DNA from: Opisthorchis felineus
Lineage: Eukaryota > Platyhelminthes > Trematoda > Opisthorchiida > Opisthorchiidae
NCBI GenBank assembly: GCA_004794785.1
Contig: SJOL01007501.1
Location: 1 to 64,000, forward strand
Length of the DNA stretch: 64,000 nucleotides
Direction of reading: 5' to 3'
Positions 56,101-64,000 of this stretch are shown piece by piece. Position 1 is the stretch's first letter. Each line of letters opens with the position of its first letter. Position numbers and translations under genes: made by a program. Below the pieces are notes generated by a model. The model worked only from the letters and a program-made list of their open reading frames with translations, did not search any database and was not told where the DNA came from.

Positions 56101-58429
56101 AAGGCTACGACGACAGATTGGCACTTCATGAGTTTTGCAGAGAAAGGTGAACTGTGTGATATGATGCCAAATTCATTTGTGTTGTTACCTAAAAACCGAC
56201 CGTGATTTACTCCACCTGGGCATGGTGTAGCATGAGTGTGGTAACCCCGGGTGCGACGTATCCTCCACGGATCTGTAACCACCGCATATCCAGCTTTAGA
56301 GCGTACGATCGCAAGTTTTGGCTTATACAAGATATAGGCGTTTATCATCCTCTTTGACGTTTTGAAGAGTAAATAGGAATGAAAGCATCTTCGTCACCAA
56401 GTAGGTCATCATTTCTTTTGACTATTTAATGTAAAAGGATCGGTGGAGTTTATGAATATTGATATGTTTTTCAGGTATTGATTGAATGTTTATGTTTTCA
56501 ACATCCTCCTGGATTTATACTCTTTTATGTATGAACTAGTACATCAGATGTATCAGACAAATATTCAGCGTGGGGACTTTTGGGAGCACAGATTCACAGT
56601 TTTCTGTGTATCCATTATCCGTGCCAGATACAGGCGAACGTGCGCACGCCAAATCACGTACATCCAACTGTCCAGTCACACCGTGGCTTGGTTCAACACT
56701 TTTAACCTTGTGGTCTGACCTTAACTGTGCGATATTCCTGGGCTTTTCGTGACTCGATTTTACTGCTAAGCCAATACCCATGTGAGCAGTAGAGGACCTG
56801 ATATTCGGACACTTTGGGACAATTTGCAGTCCGGTGATGCCACAGCCTGTCTTATGATAATTTCGGAGTCTTATTTGGGATCAGAATGGTATACAAATAC
56901 CCACAATATGAACATCGAGTAACGTTTCGTTGAACCTTTGTCCGCTCATCATGACTAACTACGGGACGGTTACTTGCCTACAGTTTCGGGGTTTAATTCT
57001 CATCCCGAGTTAGCCCTCAGCATGGCGACAAATGCGGACGAAGAAGGATACAGAACTTTCAGCATCTTTCAACAATTTTATGTACACATCATAATGAGTG
57101 CCTTGAAATAAACGTACTCATCCATGCAATTCATAAAAAATAAACAATATTCTGTAAGGATTACCGACGGTAAGAAGTATGAGGGTGTACATCATCTGGG
57201 GTTTGGAGCAGTGGTTTGTATTTTTCCTGCTATTCTTTTGCCACCGTTCTTGCGAAGTCGCTGTTAATCTGCCTGACAAATGAGAACCTGTGAAAAAAGT
57301 AAACCAGTGTGGAGCCAGGAGGTTTGCCGGATTATCTTGCTGTGTAAGACAAGTGAACAAACGAATCATAACACATGACACACACATAACACACATAGAT
57401 GAAATGTGTCAGGAGGCTTTTGTGGGACATCATTTTAAGCTGTCCGACTGGATTAAGCAGGGGAAACGTAGTCATGAAAAAAAAATATTAGCCCAAAAGA
57501 TCCAGTCGGGATATCGCTCGGAATGCCATTTTGTCCCTTCTGTTAATTTTTTCAGTGGTTGCATGTGCGGGAACTACCACGTGGGCCAGATAGCCTTGAA
57601 TACTCTCATTCCAAACTGTCGAGTGTTAGATTTAAAGTTACGACCAAACACTCCGTAGCTCCTGCAATAGGAGGTAAGCGGTGTAAATGCAATAGAAACC
57701 AATGAATCGTAGTTTATCCCCTAGAAAAACGTTTTCAAGTCTTTAATTGTGCGTTTTTAAAGCTAAGTTGATTGTATTTTTGCAAAAATGAAGCGCTTGA
57801 ACCTGATTTAGAAAACTACCAAGAGTTAAAGAATGAGACACGAAAAAAACTTGAACTTTGAAGTATCTGCGGGAATTGGCAGCCTCGGCATGCTGTTTTA
57901 ACTAAGGGCAAATTTATCCGAAAATTCTAGGTGGAGAATATGGTTAGTTAATTCACTTTTCGTGATCTTTCACTGTTTCGACCGGTGGGACTGACTAAAA
58001 TTTAACTGACTGATTTTATGTTCATCGGATTGCGCCATCTTTTGTTCCGTAATATCGGATTTGTGCTTGGCTGTTATCTCAGTGATGACAAGGGAGAAAC
58101 TCTCCCACCTGTTCCGGTCGTGTTCGAACGACAATTAAATCACGCAACTAACCTATAATTCGAAAAAGAATAGGAACAATTTAAACATTAAGGTGCCTTA
58201 TAATGGGCTGTACATCTTGTTTTGACGGTTAAATGCACACCGTAGGAACGCTCCGGTATGAAAAATTGACAACCGGCCTTATGAACTTTAACAGCGTAAG
58301 AGCATGCTCTGCAAACACACAGTAAGGTTACGAAACAGAGGTATTAGTAGACATTGGTTTAAGGAAGTGGCTGCGTACTCAGATTGTACGCTGTTTGAGA
58401 TTTTCACTCAGTTAAGAAACAATTTCACT
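53198..58429. other. No recognisable gene
   Basis: Few open frames over 80 codons. The 122-codon plus frame at 57290-57658 has no recognised motif. Confidence 0.5.
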
Positions 58430-58810
58430 TTAACTGGAGGCTCAGCTGAATCTCATCTGTCAGAGAGTTTTCAGCGACCTTATGAGTAGTGTTTCTTCAT
58501 GAGAATATACCACGATATCTCGCGTCTTATGCCAACGGAAATTTAAGGTGGCTTTTGTGCACCGCATTCAGATGAAGAAGAATATTGTAAACAAAGGATT
58601 CGTCTGTAATCCAGCTGAATTCACCGTCAAAACCAAGCTGGTTTGCAAATGAACACATTTTGCAAACCACGTTCAATCTGGGTTCAAGTAAAACATAAAT
58701 TTGGTGGAAACTTAGAGACTGCGTCTACCTGTTTGGCTATCAGAGGTTTTCAATAACCTTATGCTTATCTTTCATTCAAGAAACTTCAGTGTACTCTATA
58801 AAATCTGCGG
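58430..58810 (+). repeat. Two partial tandem units of the hammerhead-bearing repeat (copy C)
   Basis: 58465-58530 matches the downstream part (TTTTCAGCGACCTTATGAGT). 58600-58770 matches the upstream part (CCAGCTGAATTCACCGTCAA, AATCTGGGTTCAAGTA, GACTGCGTCTACCTG) and then resumes at TTTTCAATAACCTTATG. The ribozyme core between them is deleted. Head-to-tail partial units are the known arrangement of Penelope pseudo-LTRs. Confidence 0.5.
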
Positions 58811-61800
58811 AGTTAAGTTAGATGGTGCGACCTGAAGTTATTCAAACCAGTCAGGTCTGCGAAGCTATGTTATTTTCGAATGAGCTTAACTGAATGAAAC
58901 GACGAGTCTAGTCATGAGCAATTTGAGGGGACCAGAAAAATATCGCCATACTTGAAGGAGGAGCTAAATTCTACGACAGCCAGGACTGTTAGATTTCCAC
59001 ACCGAGTCTCTCCACATTGCATAATTACATCATGCGGACTGTCATCTACCTTCATTCTTTGAATTAGCCTTTTACTGTAGCGTGGGTTCATTGCAGTCGC
59101 AATTCTTACTCCCTCCAGCCGATTTGTAACAAACCAAAAGGACGCTGATCAAAGACATGCGACTCACTGAAATCACTTCCGAGCGGCAGATAACCATCTT
59201 TATTTTTCGTGGCGACATCATTTTGTGTGTATTGGTCGTGAACACGCCTGTCAGAATCACCGGACAATATTTTCCAGTGTAAGGCTAGCAGACGACCCAC
59301 TCGCTCGGGCCAATCTCCCGTATCCCGTTGTTTATGGGGAAATGGTCTGTGCACTGACATTGAAGGGGGGACGATGAGAGCTAATCATAAATCCTATACT
59401 TACTAGTCGGATCATAATACAGTAAGAACATAAGCACCTCAAAAACGGGGTAAGGTTTCTCCCTTCGTATGCACTGCATGCAAAGCGAGGGAGACTGTAC
59501 CAATAACAAAATAAGGCTGTAAATTCTGATTCCACTCAAACAGGAACATCAATAAAAGAGGAGTGTCACTCCTCAAAGTGTGAAATTTTGCCACCCTCCA
59601 GGTACAGAAAAGAACGGTATCGGAACACTCCGTTATGGAGATTTGTTAAGACAACTGAATGTCCCGAGAAAGTAACATTTGTATTCTGTATTTTATCCTA
59701 TCATTTGGGTGCCTGGTTGTTCGACCGTTTCACTTCTTGGTGTGCATAAATTTTTCCAAATAAAGATTCCCAAATAATGGGGCCACTTATTGTGCTTTTG
59801 ATAGGCGGTAAGTTTTTCTAAGAGGGATCCTGGTGGGGGAAAGCACACAAAAGTAAGTTTTTGAAAAAAATACTGAAACTCCCCGAAAAATCGCGCGTTT
59901 GTTTGAGCACAACAAAACTGTATTTTGGTACTTACAGAACACCGAATTGTTTTGAGCTCTATCGAATACCTAACAGGATTTCTTGAAACAGAAAAGGGTT
60001 CAACAGTCGGTCGACAGTCACTGGAAAGATACGTGGTTTTTGAAGCGTTCGGCTACATGACCTAAACCCGGTTAGCCTAGCAACCCCGACGCATCATTGG
60101 CAGTGCAACTGCAGCAATCGGATATTTAGTGATTCTGTTTGAATTTACAGCAATTATTTGAGTTTGACCTAAAACATACCATTGGTCCGTTAAAATATCG
60201 CCACAGCTTGCCCGATTTCGATCTGAAGAGATTTGAATGGGTAACAGAAATATGAGGAACCTGCAATTTGTTTTCGTCCCACTTGTGATTTTTTTCTCCC
60301 CCGAAGAGAAGGTAAAATTGTTAGGTGGGTTTGAGCGTTGTGTTTGTGAACAATTAAAAATATGTTTTTGATTCTCAAATTGAATCTTTCCATTCAGCAT
60401 TAAAATGAAAATTCCCGTAAACGAATGTCGGTGGAATAGAAGGAATTAAAGCACGGTGGTAGTCGAGTATACGACTTCTTTTTATGACAGTATGGAGGCC
60501 AAGGGATACTATATTTGTGCGGTGTGCATAGTTTATTTAGTTTAGTTTGAAACATGGACGTTAAAGGTACTAGTCTACCATGACAAGTTCTTAAATGATT
60601 ATTTGATCTGATTAACCGGTAGTTTGTCCAGCAATAGACCCTCCAAAGCCGATGCTCCGGTCACCGATAACAGGCTCTATCGACATTAGGTAATGCAGTG
60701 CTGATTACGCTACAGGACTGTTACTTTGTACTCAAAGGCCTAAATTAGCAATAGACTGATGAGTTTACCGCGCTGCACCAGTTGTAGTTAAACTATTAAC
60801 TCTGAAGGATAACTGTTAAACAGTTTTCCTCATCTATCCATACAGTGGGTTATATAGTTAGCCGTAACTTGCTCTGTAGTGAAAAGCACCTTGTGGATGA
60901 ATTTTTAAAATCTCAATTCGTTGTGCAAGTTTATACCATTTTAGAGCAGTGCATGAGACGGCAGCTTTCACTTCGAAACAAAAGCCAACTTGTCCAGACC
61001 GGTATCTTCGCCCCTGTCTATCCTTTGAACAGCTAACAAAAAGTGACTAGCAGAATGGTACACGCCGTCAGCTGCAGGGTGCGAAGTCCCTGGTATCACT
61101 TATCTCTGCAACGCAGTGGGTACCCTTCAGAACTTATTGACTACAGACCCGTCGTATGTTTCTTATCCGTAACACTTACGCGACTTCCAGATATACAACA
61201 TATTACTGAAGGAATTAGTTTACAAACCAGAGAACTGAATCAACGATTTATACAAAACACACCGCACCGACTGTGTCCGCATCTTTACCGGAAAATTAGT
61301 AGACGACTGAAGATCCAGTTAATGAATACGGGTGGCAGTTTCGCCAGTTTAACAAACTAGAGTGGAAACTACCGATTACACCCCGTGTCGTAGCCAAGAG
61401 CCATCGGGTTATTTTTGTTGGCGTTACAACACACGACGGAATATTTATGTACGTACCCAGGGTTATGGCGCAGAAATTCTTAGGCAATCCGGACCGAGGG
61501 TCGTTTTAATGGTAGCGAACAACTGAGTGATGGATGACTCTTCTCAAGGGTCTGTTCGCCAACACATCATTTTACACTTTCACACGATGGACATTGCTTG
61601 CAGATCGCAAGTAAAGTCAGTCTATGTACGGCGGTCCCGCGACCTTAAGGTGTGCCCACAAAAAGTCTCTGGACAATATCCCTGTGTATTAGTAAATGGC
61701 GTCGTATGTTTTCAGTTGAGGTTCTTTGGAGATCTAAATTTTTTCAGGCACCATTTGATGACCGATAATGTCTTTTTGTGGGCTTTCGCTTGGGCCTAAT

Positions 61801-62770
61801 TTGCTATCGAAATGTACCATGAAGTGTGGGTGATCAAAATAGTACCGCAAACAATAGCCTTAATATGTAGGCTTTCAGTGAGCTTCGATAAATGTGTGAC
61901 ATACATATACTCTTGAGTGAAAGTCTTGAAAATTGATGGTTGCTTGGTTGCCGTTGGGAGGTATGCTGCACTGGCAGCCATATAAGTTTAGTCCGTGCTA
62001 AATGGAAGTAATACTGGAGAAGAGTTTCACCCTTGTTCGAGATCATCGACAAGGCATATGCTCACGAATCGTGTTATGAATGTCTGATATACCAGTGTGA
62101 CGGTGCATACCACTGATGAAGCATGCGAGTAGTCTATGTTCTGGTGTCCACGCTCCGTCCTCCCATCTGGTGGGAGATGAAGTTATTACGGTAATTGTGG
62201 AAACTCTTTGCAGTGTTTGTCTAATACTCTGTAATAGTCAATGAATATTCAGGGAAGTTCAAAAGGACGCGTGAGAATGTTCAGTTTATAAGAACTATGT
62301 GAATATGAGACATATACTTTAGTGTCCAATGTTTTGTAACCGTTCAGTTCGTTTGCTAATAAATGACTTCGTAGCGGAGGGCTTTCCTACTTTCACCGGT
62401 GCTTTTTCATTAGGCTAAGCATAAGGGAGGACTGTTGAAGCTAGAGTAATGCAGAAAAGAATTCTGTCAATTCAGAAACTATTCATACGCAAACAAAAAA
62501 GCTGCTTAATCGGACTTTTAGATAAAATGAGGTTTGAAAGAAGAGTAGACATTTATCTTCGGAAAATATAGGAGTTTGTATGTACTCATATATAGGCTAA
62601 ACAACCCGGTGGTAGTTAACTGTTACATTTGTTACTCCATTACTAAAGATTGAGTAACATTCAGGACAAAGGCCTTGTTTGGCTGATGTTTTTGCAAGAT
62701 AATAGTGTGCTCTATTTTAAGTAACGGTGACCGTTTCAGGTAAACCGGTGAAGAATGGAAAATGACTTAC
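58811..62770. other. No recognisable gene; possibly intron of the Ig-domain gene
   Basis: Lies 3' of the minus-strand Ig exon and so may be its intron. Frames at 59106-59360 (minus) and 61043-61360 (plus) are unassigned. Confidence 0.45.
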
Positions 62771-63229
62771 CATTGACATAAACAATTGCTCTGTCCAAAA
62801 TTCGCACATCTCCCCGGTTGACTGGTTCATAAGCTCGACACTCGTAAAATCCAGCGTCCAGAGATGAGACAGTTGCCGACTCAAACACTACTTCACTCTT
62901 GTATGACTTCAAAGGATCCGCGAGAAGTTGTTTGTATACCCGTATTCCAAGTGAGGGACGGTTGGTCAGTTGGACAAACGTCTGCGCAAACCAATGAATC
63001 ACGAATGCGGTTTGATTACTGGACATCGTGTCTAAGCTCATGGTTGATTCATGCAAACCACTGAGGCCGGGAAGCCCGTGATTGTGAGACCGGATAAGAT
63101 TGTCGTAGCTATGCTCAGGACGGAACCAATCGATGGCGACAAAGACGGCGTTGGTTTTTCTGAGGTGGACAACACAGGTCAAGTTAAACGGATATCCCAG
63201 CTGAGCAACCGAGGGCATCGAGATTTGTA
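62771..63229 (-). CDS. Internal exon of an immunoglobulin-domain protein
   Basis: Single 459-nt exon, minus strand, bounded by an acceptor (...CTCCAAATCCAG) and a donor (G|GTAAGT). It begins and ends in phase 1, the symmetrical phase typical of Ig-domain exons. It encodes one V-like Ig fold: GYPFNLTCVV (first Cys), AIDWFRP (core Trp 16 residues later) and SSLDAGFYECRAYEP (the D-x-G-x-Y-x-C signature). Sites NLT and NQT could be glycosylated. The two Cys are 112 residues apart, well beyond the usual 65-75, because of an insert in the middle. An extracellular or cell-surface role is likely. I recognise no other exon of this gene in the window and cannot name it. Confidence 0.75.
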
Positions 63230-64000
63230 CTGGATTTGGAGTGAAGAATACGTCATAAAATATGTTGATAAAATTATGCATTCAGAACATTTTAAATTTC
63301 ACGTTTCAAGACTTAACTAATGGGGCACTTTTCAATTTATCTAGGCGGATGCCTATCAAGGGCAACTTTCAACTACGGAGGGAAGATTATGGCCAGTTTT
63401 AAATTGACCAATAGGGATACACCATGGCTAAATATGCATTTGCAATTTTTACCAGCCGGGTATGCAGTAAAGTCCCATACTGTTTTTAATGAAGGCTTCT
63501 GTCATTATTTAGTGATCAAGGATCATACATTTTTACCTCCGTAGTTTCCCTTGACAAGAATTGTCTTTGAGCGTTTTCCTGCTGCTCAAGGCGATTGTTT
63601 ATACCAAATTTTCTCTCTTCCAAAATTCTTGGTAGACTGAACTCGCCTGAACGGCGCTAATAGGATTTGTAGGCACTAAAATGTCGTCCTAGCCGGCCGC
63701 TAAGTACGTGACTGCTGTTTCCAGATTCCTGGGAGATATTCATCTAGAGCCTAAATTAGTCTGGAGAACTTTGAGATGCATTTCCGTAGTACAACCTTGT
63801 ACTTGAGTGTTTTGAAGGCAAGCGCTCACCAGTTTTTCAGCAGAAAACAGTGTGAGTAATATCGGTTTCATGGATTCATTAGTTCAAGGCACGTACACGC
63901 GCATCCGTTATGTTACATCTAGTAAGCTTTGCACCCAAAATTGTTGCGACCATAACTTGGCAAACATTGTCATCCATCCGGTAACTCACTCCCCCCGTAG
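63230..64000. other. Upstream side of the Ig exon, no further exon recognised
   Basis: Probably intron of the Ig-domain gene on the minus strand. Plus-strand frames at 63051-63320 and 63320-63544 have no family features. Confidence 0.45.

Overview
This is a 64 kb piece of a eukaryotic nuclear genome, almost certainly a flatworm and most likely a large-genome trematode (a Fasciola, Paragonimus or echinostome type of fluke; the species cannot be told from sequence alone). The evidence is one spliced housekeeping gene whose first introns are only 34-38 bp while its later introns are many kilobases, a single Ig-domain exon, and remains of CR1-like, RTE-like and Penelope-like retroelements with tRNA-derived SINEs. 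There are no bacterial operons, rRNA genes or CRISPR arrays.

Layout. Positions 1-1650 show nothing recognisable. Positions 1650-6940 are a nest of CR1-like LINE fragments. A minus-strand copy keeps a PHD finger from ORF1 and the end of the reverse transcriptase, and is interrupted by a repeat carrying a hammerhead ribozyme motif. An old plus-strand remnant and a younger plus-strand copy follow. Positions 6791-7187 hold LINE 3' tails, one of them inverted, directly upstream of the only complete gene. That gene is CPSF6 (cleavage factor Im 68 kDa subunit), plus strand, 7351-22995, with eight coding exons that join in frame to 557 codons. Its 4.7 kb and 9.1 kb introns hold RTE and Penelope fragments, seven of the eight copies of one SINE family, a copy of a second SINE-like family, and a GAT microsatellite. 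A polyadenylation signal lies at 23411.

Positions 23420-62770 have no gene I can defend. They hold further RTE (29.6-30.5 and 39.5-40.5 kb) and Penelope (48.9-49.9 kb) fragments, SINE-like copies, foldback repeats related to the hammerhead-bearing repeat (37.7 and 58.4 kb), and a very clean long inverted repeat at 52708-53197. At 62771-63229 on the minus strand is one phase-1/phase-1 Ig-domain exon of another gene whose remaining exons lie outside the window or were not recognised.

The most interesting items are the approximately 98% matched 0.23 kb palindrome with a 30 bp centre, the hammerhead core nested in a LINE, two opposed LINE segments sharing the same inactivating stop codons, and the clustering of one SINE family inside CPSF6 introns.
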